Part shown: positions 19,863-30,483 of the stretch, piece after piece | Layout: every line of letters starts with the position of its first letter | How positions within the stretch are numbered: the stretch's first letter is position 1 | Assembly: GCF_000210295.1 (NCBI RefSeq) | Contig: NC_026743.1 | Span: 1,736,001-1,800,000, forward strand | Length of the DNA: 64,000 nucleotides | Direction: 5' to 3' | Source: Trypanosoma brucei gambiense DAL972 | Taxonomy: Eukaryota > Euglenozoa > Kinetoplastea > Trypanosomatida > Trypanosomatidae | The notes under the pieces: model-generated | What the model was told of the DNA's origin: nothing | The model's input: only the letters and a program-made list of their open reading frames with translations | The model's database searches: none | Position numbers and translations under genes: made by a program

Positions 19863-22800
19863 CTACATCTGGTGTATCATCGCAAGGGCAACGCGAAATT
19901 CTTCGTATGTCATGCGGCCGTTACCACGTCGCCTCATTCCTTCGAACATCTTTGACATCTTGCCCTTGGACGGAGGCTGTCCAAAGAAATCCAACATCTT
20001 GATGTCTCTTTCGAAGGCTTCCCCATCGATGGTACTGCGCAAAATGTCGCATATTGAGCTGCGGTTGCCTGCAGACGATGCGGCAACGCGGGACAAGAGG
20101 GAACTGACGTAGCCCTGCTTCCGCAGCTCCTCTTTACACTCGAGTTTGCCGCCATAATGAACCCACAGACGTGGCACATCTTCCGCGGACGCGTGCAGAA
20201 GACTCTCCCACAACCATCCCTTTAGTGCTGCCTCATCCGAATTTCTGGCGGGATTACCAAAGTAATGCTGTGGGTCGCACACCCAATCATCTTCCCTCGA
20301 TTTCGGTCTTTCGCACTCCACATCGGGCCCATTTCCACTGACCTTTTCATCAAGTCCAATGTGTGCCGGTGCCAGGGGGACAAAAGTCCCTTCCCTCTCA
20401 GTAAGGACGTCAATAAACTGCTTGGTGTCGAGCCCATGCACGAAGCTAAACATGTGACCAGTGTAGTATCCATCGTTTAACTCGTGTCGCTTACTACCTG
20501 TGTAACGAACTAGCGGGTTCTCCGCCCACTCTGACAAGTCGGTGGGGTCATGATCAACGTGACATAACGCACGAACAAGTGGGTCAGGCGCAAAATCTCC
20601 CGTGCCGCACCACAGATCGCGCTCCTTGTACGCTTGCAACGGCCCTTCACTCGCTAACACGACGTTATCGATACGGTTGGGTCTTACTGGAAGGTCATAA
20701 TCCTCCCAATCAGAGAAGAGTTCACCGCGGAAAGAAGTGGGAACCGCTCTCTCGGGGTCAGGGTCACCAATGACATCGTGCAGAAACTTTTTCCAACTGC
20801 AGTCCCGCTGGTCCCAGCTCACTATATAACAGTGGACGTCATTGACGCCAGGCTCGCTCTCGATCATGCGTTCGCATTCAAAAGGAATAGCGGCGTTGAC
20901 AACGTAAACATCCTCTGCATGGAACTTCGTTATTTCCATATCGTAGGCAAGATGGACATGCTGCTGTTGCGGGAGGGACCACTTCACATAGAGTTGCGAG
21001 GGTGTCAACGAGAAGCGGATGAGGGCCTCACGGGCGCCAACAACACGTTGCGACTTCGCGGCCTCTTTCCATTCCTCACCGAACGCGTCGTAGAAATCGT
21101 CCTCTCCACCAGGTGTCACATCCAAATAGCCATTGGTACACGTTGTTGCGTAGAGCATGGGGGAGGAAAACTGTTTTTCGATAAGTGTCGGGGTCGTTCT
21201 CTTGCGAACCTCCCGCTTTATCCGTATACCGTTTTCATTGAGAACCCTCTCCAATAGACCCATCACCTTCACGTTGCCTGCTGCATGAGGTTTCAAAATG
21301 ATCATAGCGGTATTCCTGTAGAGCAATGAGGGGCCCGTCTCCGCCGGCTGTGGGGCCCTTGAAGAAACTGTCATGGGCCCTTCGGTTTCCTCCCCTAGTG
21401 TGGAATGTCGCTCCTGCGTTGGCGTGCTAGCGGTGCCATCACGTCCTCCGTCATGAGCACACTCATTAGCGGGGAGTCGCGCCGCTCCAGTTGGATCAAC
21501 CTCCTCCTCCTCCTCGCGCTTCAACTCCTCCGACAACGCGGTCATCATAAACATGACACGGGAGGTGTCACATTGGCCAAGATGTTCGAATATGCTCATC
21601 TTGATTCCTCCGGACAACACCTCGGGGTTTTCGACCCATGTTTGTAGCACACACTCGAGCACTCCTTTCCGCAAAAGCAAAGAACCAAGATAATCTTCTT
21701 GAACGGAGTACTTCACACACTTCGTACGCTCTCTAATCGCCTGGATGGCACCTTGACTAACGTGCAGACCGTTACGCAGCTCATCTGGTGGTTCAGTTAT
21801 CCCGTAATCTCTCCATCTGCGATTCAGTTGTCCCCGAATGCTCGTTGGCACAGCATCCGCTGGGGACTCGCTCCCAACAACCTCCTCTAAGAATGTGGGC
21901 CAGTCCATCTCACGGGGCTCCCACAACACGACATACCAGTGATGCATCGCCTCAGATGATTCGAGGAAGCATTTCAACCCCGGCATGAGGCCATTTACGA
22001 CAAACACGCCATCAAACGGCAACTCAAAAATTTCAAGGCCTGGGCGAACCATCAACCGCCTTGATGCCGCCGTACACTTATAGAAGAGTTGAACAGGTGT
22101 AATGTTACTTAGCGCAACCAGCGCCTCGTACGCGTTTACCAGTACACCGCCCTCAAGCAGGTTGCACCAACTAACCCCAAAACTCAGCTGCACTCTGTCC
22201 CTTTCCTTCCGTGACAATTTAATAGTTGAAACATCGCAGTCCGCGTACTTCAGCTCAACAGCGTAAAGGTGCTGAACAAAATCGCGCTCACGTAAGGTGG
22301 CAGCGCTCACATCACCTTCCTCGTCAATCCGCACCCTCGCGCGCGCAAAGACCGTCTCAACCGTCAAAGCAAAGCCACGGCACAGGGAGCCGGTCTTCAT
22401 CAACACAAAAGCAGAGTTACGCGGCGCCTCGGAAAGATGTGCAAAATTCTCCGACTGGAGAAGTTGTAATGCCTCCTTGCTGTTCATCCTGCGCGCCATA
22501 TCGAATAGGAATCGGCCGTCGCCACAGGGGGTACGTGGGTTTGTTAGACACCTTCTCATTACGTATGGTGTGATAGACAGTTCATCCATTCCAAAACGAC
22601 ACACCGCGTCACGTTTGATTCCCAACGAAAGCCACATTTGTTTCAAACGCATCGCCTCCAGAGGACTCGCGGATGCCATCACCGCACCTTCAAACGAGTC
22701 CGGTGGCCGCCGTAGCCCGGCAGCCTTCCACTCCTCACATAGGACCTGCTGCAAGCTTCCCGGTCTGGCTTCCTTAAGGTAAGGATCCCCAATGATGTAA

Positions 22801-25800
22801 TCCATAAAATGAGCGTAATCCATGTCGCTGCTATTCCACGATACTGTCAAAAAATATTTCATGTTGGCCTCACCGCAAAACGTTTCCACAGTGTGAAGGG
22901 CAAACCCGTTAACAACATAAACGTCATGGTCGGGCATCTTACCGACGAAACAGTTTGGGGCTATGCGCGCCAGAGGTTCACACATCAGCCACCTATCCCT
23001 TAGGTATGCCGCCGAGTAGTCAAACTCCACAGCTGCGTCCACAGCGTTGAACACCTTTCGGGGGTCCCACATCGTTCCAAAAGTGCTGAGGAAAAGGGAC
23101 AGGGCCTCCGAGTCGAGTGCATACTGGTAGGGAGATTGTCTGACTGCGTATTTGAATACGCCGTCCTGGACGGCGTGAGCCACGCTGCTTAGATCCTGAT
23201 TTCCACCAACCATGCTTCCACTTCCGTCGATCCGTATGTTATAGTGGCGCAGAAAATCGGCGATATAGTTAATCACACGATCACTTGCTTCCGATGAAGT
23301 GCAGGCGGGATTGACCACAATGAAGGCGTAGTTCCGCTTCAAGTTTCCCTCTTCATCCTTCAGGGTTGACGAGGTGTCCCCTTCGGAGCAGAGAGGCTTC
23401 CCTTCCGCCCGCAGCACGCCTTTACATCCGTCAACACACTCTTTTCCAGTGTCCCTTTTCACCTTGTACTCGTGGCTGGACGAGAGCTCGGGGGGAACCG
23501 GCACAAATCTTGGTGCCTGGGGTGAAACGATGTGCATTCCACCAGACGACTGCAGCCCGATTAGTTGCGCTATCAGAAGTGGGTTCTCCGTGCATAACTT
23601 GTCGAACGCATCGCCCATGGACTCCAATGGCTCCTCTCTGTGTCGCACAAGGGGGTTCTCAAGTATCTTACGAAGATACCCGGGGTCTACGCCACCCATA
23701 ACCAGTAACCGTCCGAAAACATCCTGTTCCAAGCTTACCCCAAGCCAAGAGACACGATCTGCAAGCCCCTCAACAGGCGTGGCAGAGGCGCAAAAACCGT
23801 TGTCAATACCGTCTGGCTGCCGTTGCAGACCGAGCTCCACCCAAGATTTGTACAGTGTGTGGCGAAGAGATGATTCCTCAGCCTTTTCTGGCACATCTGT
23901 ACCGATCACGTACCGGTGGAAATCCCCCCACGTCATTATCTCGCTATCCCATGACACAACGTACCAAGAAACGTGGGAGCCAGCGTACATTCGCGAACGC
24001 AAATAAGGATAGAACCCATTGACAACATAAAGCCCCTCCCTCTCTAAGTAAGCAATGTAAAGGGAAGGAGCCAAGCACACCTTACGTGGTGCCTCATCCC
24101 AATCCTTTAGCAACTGCAAAACGCCAATCCTATCCACCGCCTGCGCTGCATTGATAACCAAATGAAGGTTCATCGCGGTATTCCACGTGATACCGAAGGT
24201 AGCATCAAACTCTGCCATCTGTTTTGTGCTGATGGGAATCTCGTGCACTGCGCGTGTCATGGCGTTGCGATAGAGGGTGCACTGCTTGCGGTCGGCAAGT
24301 TCCTTATCAAAGACTTCCGCCATGGGTACGCGACCCGAAGAAATTACCTCAATACGGTGTTGCAACAGTGCTTTTGGGATCCACGCTTCCACATGCTTTG
24401 TGCATGCGTGCGGTTTGACCCACAGAAATGCGTAATTCATTTTCAAACCGCGCAAAAAACGTGAAGTAATAACCTTCATGCGACGAACCACTTCAGAACT
24501 CTGTACGTGATACGAAAGATCAGACATTGTGTATTGTGGCAGAAAACATCCGGTTGCGCTCCAGTTCTTCCTTGATGTCCATGACTTCGGAGGTGGAGAC
24601 GACGTATCATCAATATTCTTGATCGCCTTTACCCCTTCCTCCTCCTCTTCATCATCCTCATCTTGCGGGTTGCGTTCACCGTCTATGTACGTCGTAAGCA
24701 TTGAAAGCGGCACACCTTCCAGTAGGAGGCGCTGTACAAAGTGGTCCTCCGGTAACTGAACGTCCAGCCAAATTTCTCGATCAACGGTACCCTCCAAAGG
24801 ACCTTGCGAAACTGAAACGGCAGCAGACCAACGCGAGGCTGGCTTGAATGGCAACCCGAAACCCTTCCACTCATCCGCAAACGTGCGCTGCAAGCTTCCC
24901 TCCGTTGCTTTGTAGGGAATACAGTCGTCACTGAAACCAACCAAGCGCTCAGAGAGGTCGTGCCAAGTCCAAACATCCTCCTTCCACTCCACATCAAAGA
25001 CGTGAGTCACGCTCCCAGGTTTTCCATGGGTCTCCCGAACAAAGGGAACAAAACCATTTAGCACGTATATTTCGTGGTCGGTTAGGTGAACCACCCAGCA
25101 GTTTGAGTGAAGCTGCACCGGTTGTACTGACTCCCACAGATGAAGGAGCTCCGTTGGTGTTAAACCCAGTACCTCGCAAGCAGAGGTTGCGCCCATCAAC
25201 TGTCCACTGATAACACAACCCTCCCACGTATATCCGAATTGTGCATGAAACTGCTTTTTGATCGATGAACTGACGTTTCCGCACATATCATCTTTTTTGA
25301 AGTCAGCCCAGTGCGCCAGCTTAAGGAATTCATTGCTGCCGAGGTACCGTTTCTCGACGCTTCTGCTCAATAATGTTAGCTCCCGCACCACCGCTACATC
25401 AGCGGCAGCAAAACAATTCCTCACAGTTTCTATAGTCCACTCGTTGACGGCAAAGGGCCTCAGTACTACCACTGCTCGGTTGACCGATCGTTCGTTGTAC
25501 TCTGCAAGAACATGCTGCTCTGCCTCGCACATAAGGTCCACGACTTCAGAAGTTTGTAAGTTCTCTAGAAGGTCAAAAACATGACCGGATCGCACCCCAT
25601 CGGCCATTACAACCGCCGGATTCGACCGCCAGCCGTACAGCAGCGCACCTGTCAACCCACGCTCTTGCAGCCGTAGTGTGAGTGGATCGTGTGTGAGTGG
25701 TGATCCGATCCACAGGTACCGCTCCAGCACTGCCTCCAGCGGACCCGCCGAGGCGTGGACCCCGTTGTTTGTTGTTGTGGGAATGCCCTGCAGCCCCAGT

Positions 25801-27431
25801 TCGCGCCAGCGGTTTTGTATCAACCCGCGCAAACTGGTTGACGGTGCTTTGGCGGGGTTCGTACACCCAACCAGCTCCTCACGGAAGCTCCTCCAAGTCA
25901 GATGTTCTTCGAGCCATGAAACCACGTAGCACGTTACCTTCGCATCCTTCCGCTCATAGCTGTCCCGAATGTATGGAAAGAAGCCGTTAATCACAAAAGC
26001 ATTCTCCTCAGAGAGGCGCGCAACGTACGCCCCAGGGGCAACCTTCAACACATCAGTGCATGAGCACCACATCTCGTACAACTCGGTGGAGGATATATCC
26101 CCAAGGATGCGCAAGGCAGAATCAGCATTCCACACCCGTCCACTCCGAACCAACTCCTTCCAGGACATGCCAAACCGCTCCTGGAATTCTTGCATTGTTT
26201 TGGGGCTCAACTCGATCAAATCGGGTGTTAAAACAGCGGCGTACTTCGCAATGGTTCCGTAATGCTGCTCCATCACGTGCCTCGACGCTATTTCGCTTCC
26301 AGAGATATGGTGTTGAGACAAGATTTGTATGCCCTTAACCTGTGTGAGTCGTTCCTCCACCAGCGCTCGGGTTTCGGGGGTGTTGGCGTGGGGTTTCACA
26401 AACAGCAGGGCCCTGTTGCGTACCTCGTCTGGATCTTCATCGTTTAGTACAATAGTCCAATCAGCTATGCGTGAAGGTGAAATCGGAGTATCAGCTTGAT
26501 TCTTCCGTTCACTTAGGCACTTTTGTCTCTCATCAGCATAAACAGCGGCCACTAGACAGGTAGCCTCACTACTCTGCATGTCTTCTGTAATCTCAAATAC
26601 AGAGCGACACGCGCCCTTGTAGCTGATGGGGGGATTTTTCATCAGTCCCTCAACAAAACCTCGCCCAACACCCTCTTGCAGCAGCTGCCGCCCAAAGTCA
26701 TCTTCGTTGATACCACGATGCATCCACACAGAGCGGAGCGCAAGTGCCTCAATGGGCCCATTGGCATATATCAGGCCGTTGTCCGCAATGCTTGGTTGTT
26801 CACTGAGCCCGTATTCCTCCCAGTTCTCGTACATCAATCGGCGGAGGGACGTTGAGTCGGCTTCGCTGGGGTCCGCCGCGCCGATCACCTCTAAACAAAA
26901 CCGTTTCCACGAGTACCGCGCCTCGGGCCATGAAAGGACGAAGAAACAAATCTTACTAGTGGGAGCGGTGAAGGAATTAAATAGCAGCGGGTAAAAGCCA
27001 TTAATTACATATAGCCCTTCCTCTTTGAAATATGATACATAGAACCCGTACTCAAGCCGAACCCGCAATTTGGATGACCACCAACGGGCGTTTAATCCTT
27101 CCATAGTTGTATTGAGGGCTACCATAGCATCCTCGGGGGTCAGCACACGCCGTTCCTCCATCGCGACGGTCCAAGATTCACCAAACGCAGAGAAAAAAAG
27201 CATGGCAGACTCCTCTGAAGCGAATGTCCCCATTTCTAGAGAGGAGGACATGACACGCGCCGCAGTTGCGCTGTAATGTCGCTCCACATACGCGCCCCGG
27301 CTAACCTCCTGGCCTGTCAGTAGCTGCATGTCGTCCACGCGAATCCCATGGGAGTCAAAATGATCTCGTGCCTTCGCAATAAACGTATCCCTGCATGCAC
27401 TGGGTTTAACTAGTACGAATGATGTATTCAT
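19863..27431 (-). CDS. Giant protein with seven NDK-like repeats and an EF-hand-like tail
   Basis: This encodes a 2522-residue protein made of seven units of about 300-370 residues starting near residues 1, 339, 651, 999, 1367, 1672 and 2040. Each begins with a strand like ALLFVKPHA, resembling the NDK start VAIKPDGV. Each continues through a family-specific middle with a VINGF motif, and ends with a block such as VGCTNPAKAPSTSLRG followed by NGVHASAGPLEA. That last block mirrors the NDK pair G-T-NP-A-PGTIRGD and N-IHGSDS. The active-site His position is His only in unit 2 (His559) and unit 6 (His1890); the others have Ile, Ser, Cys, Met and Leu. Units are therefore mostly pseudo-enzymes. The last 45 residues resemble a degenerate EF-hand pair (GNGRMTYEEFRVAL). 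NDK-domain proteins are common in axonemes, so a flagellar structural role is possible but is inference. Confidence 0.7.
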   Translation of the reverse strand: MNTSFVLVKPSACRDTFIAKARDHFDSHGIRVDDMQLLTGQEVSRGAYVERHYSATAARVMSSSLEMGTFASEESAMLFFSAFGESWTVAMEERRVLTPEDAMVALNTTMEGLNARWWSSKLRVRLEYGFYVSYFKEEGLYVINGFYPLLFNSFTAPTSKICFFVLSWPEARYSWKRFCLEVIGAADPSEADSTSLRRLMYENWEEYGLSEQPSIADNGLIYANGPIEALALRSVWMHRGINEDDFGRQLLQEGVGRGFVEGLMKNPPISYKGACRSVFEITEDMQSSEATCLVAAVYADERQKCLSERKNQADTPISPSRIADWTIVLNDEDPDEVRNRALLFVKPHANTPETRALVEERLTQVKGIQILSQHHISGSEIASRHVMEQHYGTIAKYAAVLTPDLIELSPKTMQEFQERFGMSWKELVRSGRVWNADSALRILGDISSTELYEMWCSCTDVLKVAPGAYVARLSEENAFVINGFFPYIRDSYERKDAKVTCYVVSWLEEHLTWRSFREELVGCTNPAKAPSTSLRGLIQNRWRELGLQGIPTTTNNGVHASAGPLEAVLERYLWIGSPLTHDPLTLRLQERGLTGALLYGWRSNPAVVMADGVRSGHVFDLLENLQTSEVVDLMCEAEQHVLAEYNERSVNRAVVVLRPFAVNEWTIETVRNCFAAADVAVVRELTLLSRSVEKRYLGSNEFLKLAHWADFKKDDMCGNVSSSIKKQFHAQFGYTWEGCVISGQLMGATSACEVLGLTPTELLHLWESVQPVQLHSNCWVVHLTDHEIYVLNGFVPFVRETHGKPGSVTHVFDVEWKEDVWTWHDLSERLVGFSDDCIPYKATEGSLQRTFADEWKGFGLPFKPASRWSAAVSVSQGPLEGTVDREIWLDVQLPEDHFVQRLLLEGVPLSMLTTYIDGERNPQDEDDEEEEEGVKAIKNIDDTSSPPPKSWTSRKNWSATGCFLPQYTMSDLSYHVQSSEVVRRMKVITSRFLRGLKMNYAFLWVKPHACTKHVEAWIPKALLQHRIEVISSGRVPMAEVFDKELADRKQCTLYRNAMTRAVHEIPISTKQMAEFDATFGITWNTAMNLHLVINAAQAVDRIGVLQLLKDWDEAPRKVCLAPSLYIAYLEREGLYVVNGFYPYLRSRMYAGSHVSWYVVSWDSEIMTWGDFHRYVIGTDVPEKAEESSLRHTLYKSWVELGLQRQPDGIDNGFCASATPVEGLADRVSWLGVSLEQDVFGRLLVMGGVDPGYLRKILENPLVRHREEPLESMGDAFDKLCTENPLLIAQLIGLQSSGGMHIVSPQAPRFVPVPPELSSSHEYKVKRDTGKECVDGCKGVLRAEGKPLCSEGDTSSTLKDEEGNLKRNYAFIVVNPACTSSEASDRVINYIADFLRHYNIRIDGSGSMVGGNQDLSSVAHAVQDGVFKYAVRQSPYQYALDSEALSLFLSTFGTMWDPRKVFNAVDAAVEFDYSAAYLRDRWLMCEPLARIAPNCFVGKMPDHDVYVVNGFALHTVETFCGEANMKYFLTVSWNSSDMDYAHFMDYIIGDPYLKEARPGSLQQVLCEEWKAAGLRRPPDSFEGAVMASASPLEAMRLKQMWLSLGIKRDAVCRFGMDELSITPYVMRRCLTNPRTPCGDGRFLFDMARRMNSKEALQLLQSENFAHLSEAPRNSAFVLMKTGSLCRGFALTVETVFARARVRIDEEGDVSAATLRERDFVQHLYAVELKYADCDVSTIKLSRKERDRVQLSFGVSWCNLLEGGVLVNAYEALVALSNITPVQLFYKCTAASRRLMVRPGLEIFELPFDGVFVVNGLMPGLKCFLESSEAMHHWYVVLWEPREMDWPTFLEEVVGSESPADAVPTSIRGQLNRRWRDYGITEPPDELRNGLHVSQGAIQAIRERTKCVKYSVQEDYLGSLLLRKGVLECVLQTWVENPEVLSGGIKMSIFEHLGQCDTSRVMFMMTALSEELKREEEEEVDPTGAARLPANECAHDGGRDGTASTPTQERHSTLGEETEGPMTVSSRAPQPAETGPSLLYRNTAMIILKPHAAGNVKVMGLLERVLNENGIRIKREVRKRTTPTLIEKQFSSPMLYATTCTNGYLDVTPGGEDDFYDAFGEEWKEAAKSQRVVGAREALIRFSLTPSQLYVKWSLPQQQHVHLAYDMEITKFHAEDVYVVNAAIPFECERMIESEPGVNDVHCYIVSWDQRDCSWKKFLHDVIGDPDPERAVPTSFRGELFSDWEDYDLPVRPNRIDNVVLASEGPLQAYKERDLWCGTGDFAPDPLVRALCHVDHDPTDLSEWAENPLVRYTGSKRHELNDGYYTGHMFSFVHGLDTKQFIDVLTEREGTFVPLAPAHIGLDEKVSGNGPDVECERPKSREDDWVCDPQHYFGNPARNSDEAALKGWLWESLLHASAEDVPRLWVHYGGKLECKEELRKQGYVSSLLSRVAASSAGNRSSICDILRSTIDGEAFERDIKMLDFFGQPPSKGKMSKMFEGMRRRGNGRMTYEEFRVALAMIHQM

Positions 27432-27999
27432 CGGTGGTAATACGTCTTGAAAAAGTCTTTGTTACCTTGTTTCTTCTCGTGTATTCTGAAAGGAAGTGCA
27501 AAGGTGGTATATGATTTAGGCGGAACAACCAACAAGACAAGTAAAAGGAACAGGCACAAACTGGAAGAAAACGAAAAGCGCAAAATCGGCAACAGAACAG
27601 GAACATCTAAATGCATTTCGTCAGGTAGCAGGTACATCCTGCGAAATAAAAAGAACGGATGCTATTGCTCGTAGACGGAAACTGCAAAACAAATGTATGA
27701 TATAAAATATATCATACATTTATGCCGACTTTTTTTTGGGGGGGAGGGTACAACGAGAAACCCGACAACAGTAAAAACTAAAAAAAAAGTGAGAAAACTT
27801 TACGCTGAAGCGCATCTAAAGAGAGTATACGTGAAGAGTGAAAAGAAATGGATGCTTGCAGGAGCGTATGACCGAAACATACCAAGGAGGCAGGAACTTA
27901 CGTGTACGTCTCAAAATGCGAACCTGCACACCGGAGAACGTATTTCCCCCAACCTCCCCAAATGCACTGAATGTTTGTCTGTTCGCCTTAGCTTGTTTT
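27432..27999. other. Spacer between the NDK-repeat gene and KKT14
   Basis: This is A-rich intergenic sequence with a short palindromic ATGTATGATATAAAATATATCATACAT-type element near 27693-27720, described here only by position and symmetry. No gene is seen. Confidence 0.5.
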
Positions 28000-30057
28000 C
28001 TAACGAGGAAATCGGAGCGCCGCGTTATACTCATTTATAAGCGCTACGGCGTCGCCCGGAATAGCCAACATGGCAGTGTTTAACTGAACCAAATAAGCGG
28101 CCACCTGCATACCCTCCGCCACCCCTGACACAAGGCTCCGAATCTTTTCTACCTGCTGTTGGTGAAGGTGTATAGCGTTTTCATTTTCTAGAAGCGCACG
28201 CATAAGCGTTGCCACGTCATGGCCATGAAACACGCACTCACTCCTGTGGCAACTCTCCTCATAAGTTAGCGGAATGGTTCGTCCAGCGTTGCGGTCGACA
28301 AACATGCTAAAATCCACTAATTTTTCCCAGTGCACTGGAATTAGCAATGCCGAGGTCATGTCCTGAGCACCGCCACCGTCAGGTAGAGCAAAGAAAATGT
28401 GGTTCAATCCGTAGAGATTACCGTGCACCGTGCGTCTCGCAACAAGGTCCAACAGCATCTTGAGTATTAGCTTCATACACGTAGGAAACGAGCAAGGCGA
28501 CAGGGGAAGAAGAGAGAGCGGAACGCTGCGGTACCCTTTAGCCAGTGTAATGACGGTCAGCCCCCCATCAGAGTAGCGGTAGCCAGCAACATGCACAGCG
28601 GATGTACTGCCAGTGACATACGATAATCCAAGTGCCGCACGATGTGCCTCATTTACTCCCTCTTGCACTGCTCTTACGCTCCAGCGGTAAATAAGAGCCT
28701 GCGGAGGTGAGCCCATGGCAGAAGAACAAGAAGGGATAACTGAGGGCACGCCCTGCGTTGGACCCTCCGTCATTTCCTGCGCCTCGTACACATCAGCAGA
28801 GGCATGGTGGCACACGATACGGTAAAAACGGCCTTCCAGAACCAAAACTTTGCCAGGAGATACCTGCGGTGCGGACGCATCACTTGTGTAAAATTCGCCA
28901 CCTGAGCAGAACGCCTCAACGTTTGCGTTAACAAACGACAAAACGCTAGCAGCGGGGATGGTTTGGCTTTGAGCTCCATAAACCTTAGTAGGTATAGTGA
29001 CGGGATGATGAACAGTGGACTGCGGCGTCGGTCCGCACTTGGGTGGGAAAAGCTGCTTTGTCGTGCGAAACTCCGACAACCCCTCTCCTGCGCGTTGCGA
29101 TGCGGACCCATCCGCAGGACATTCAGGAGACGTTTTGGCGTGGAGCACCGAACTACTTGACGTTACGCCCTCCCCTCCTAGTTTATCGTTGACGGCACCT
29201 TGCCACTCCAAAGGAGACGCTGTGCTGCTTCGCATAGGTGGCGCCGCCGAGGCTAATTGGCTCGTTTGGTTCTCGGACGACTGCCCAAGATCTTCACCAG
29301 TAGAGAGCAGCACTGGAAACGCGGAATGACGGCCATCTGATATCACCTCTGATTGAAATAGTAATTGATCCCGTGGTTGTTGCCGCGGCTGCGCGACAAC
29401 ACCTTCTGACCATGGAAAGGGGTTCACGCATGGATTCGCTCTCCTATCAGGGTAAGTGGAAAATTGAGACATCGGAACCGTGCCAGCCGCTGCCACCGCT
29501 GGTGTTAGCGTGTATGACTCCGATGGGGCGACCAAGCTGGAAAACCGCTGAGTTGATGCAGACACCTCAAAGTTACTTTCTGTGTCATTCATTGGGGGCA
29601 AGTTGACATATGGTGTTGGCCGGTACACGGAGTCCCTGCCCTCGTGGTCCTGTTCCTCCACGTGGCCCACTGGGCGGGTCACAGAAGCGTGGTTTCCCTC
29701 ATTTCTAGCACCAGTACCCGAAGCGAGACGCACAGCAGAGTTTCGTGTGGCATCCCCTCGTCCCTCCACGCGGAGGAGTTCGTGTTGCACCTCCGACTCG
29801 ATTATTTGGTAGAGTACACACAGTTCACGGCCACAGTTATCACGCACTGGAAACTGGGAACGAAACACTACATTGGGGTCTCGTGAAGTGAGCAGACCAT
29901 TCCTTCTCTTGGCATCATCCGTCTGGCATCGCAAACCCTCCACAGAGGTGGCATCTTCATCCTCTTTCATGTAATCGAGCAATGACATGCGCCTGATGTA
30001 AGTCCTGTCAAACCCGTAGTAGGCCTTGTAGGGTGAATACGCATTGACTTCTTCCAT
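28000..30057 (-). CDS. KKT14: KKT14, kinetochore protein with a Bub1-like pseudokinase domain
   Basis: This encodes 685 residues. Residues 1-355 are mostly disordered Ser/Pro/Gln-rich sequence. From about 358 to the end the protein folds like a degraded kinase: VLEGRFYRIVCHHASADVYE at the nucleotide loop (about 405-424), VHGNLYGLNHIFF where active kinases have the HGD-x-K-x-x-N loop, and LVDFSMFVD in place of DFG. The catalytic Asp is replaced by Asn, so phosphotransfer is unlikely. The pattern HGN..N and VDF..D resembles the BUB1 family. Kinetoplastids use unconventional kinetochore proteins, and KKT14 is the member with a BUB1/BUBR1-like pseudokinase C-terminus; the length and domain boundary fit it. 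It should act at mitotic kinetochores. Confidence 0.75.
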   Translation of the reverse strand: MEEVNAYSPYKAYYGFDRTYIRRMSLLDYMKEDEDATSVEGLRCQTDDAKRRNGLLTSRDPNVVFRSQFPVRDNCGRELCVLYQIIESEVQHELLRVEGRGDATRNSAVRLASGTGARNEGNHASVTRPVGHVEEQDHEGRDSVYRPTPYVNLPPMNDTESNFEVSASTQRFSSLVAPSESYTLTPAVAAAGTVPMSQFSTYPDRRANPCVNPFPWSEGVVAQPRQQPRDQLLFQSEVISDGRHSAFPVLLSTGEDLGQSSENQTSQLASAAPPMRSSTASPLEWQGAVNDKLGGEGVTSSSSVLHAKTSPECPADGSASQRAGEGLSEFRTTKQLFPPKCGPTPQSTVHHPVTIPTKVYGAQSQTIPAASVLSFVNANVEAFCSGGEFYTSDASAPQVSPGKVLVLEGRFYRIVCHHASADVYEAQEMTEGPTQGVPSVIPSCSSAMGSPPQALIYRWSVRAVQEGVNEAHRAALGLSYVTGSTSAVHVAGYRYSDGGLTVITLAKGYRSVPLSLLPLSPCSFPTCMKLILKMLLDLVARRTVHGNLYGLNHIFFALPDGGGAQDMTSALLIPVHWEKLVDFSMFVDRNAGRTIPLTYEESCHRSECVFHGHDVATLMRALLENENAIHLHQQQVEKIRSLVSGVAEGMQVAAYLVQLNTAMLAIPGDAVALINEYNAALRFPR

Positions 30058-30483
30058 ATTTCCCCCTCACAACTACAAGTTCCCCTTCTGCTCAAAGAAC
30101 TCGCACCACAAAACTATGGTAACAACGCCTCACCAACAAATCTACGCACGGCTTCAGCCTTCGACCCACTCCCCTCCGCACACAAAATGACACGAAAACG
30201 AAAAGATTGTGATGCAAAGGTACACAGAAATTGAAGGCTGCAAAGCAAAGAAAGAAGTTAGGGCTAACGACGATTATGGCACCAATGAGTATGGTTGGTA
30301 AGGGAAAAAAAAATCGAACGGTCCAGAGGTATATGGAAACACAAAAAATAACGAGTACGTACGTGTATATACACAAATAAATATATGTAAAAGTCTCTTT
30401 ACTACCACATTTAGGATGACGAAGTTTCAGTGGTCCAAATCCAATTCGCACTTAGCTCAAAATCAAACGATCGCGCACGCGCC
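30058..30483. other. Spacer between KKT14 and the AAA+-like gene
   Basis: This is A/C-rich sequence with ACGTACGTGTATATACA-type runs near 30355-30380. No gene is seen. Confidence 0.6.
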
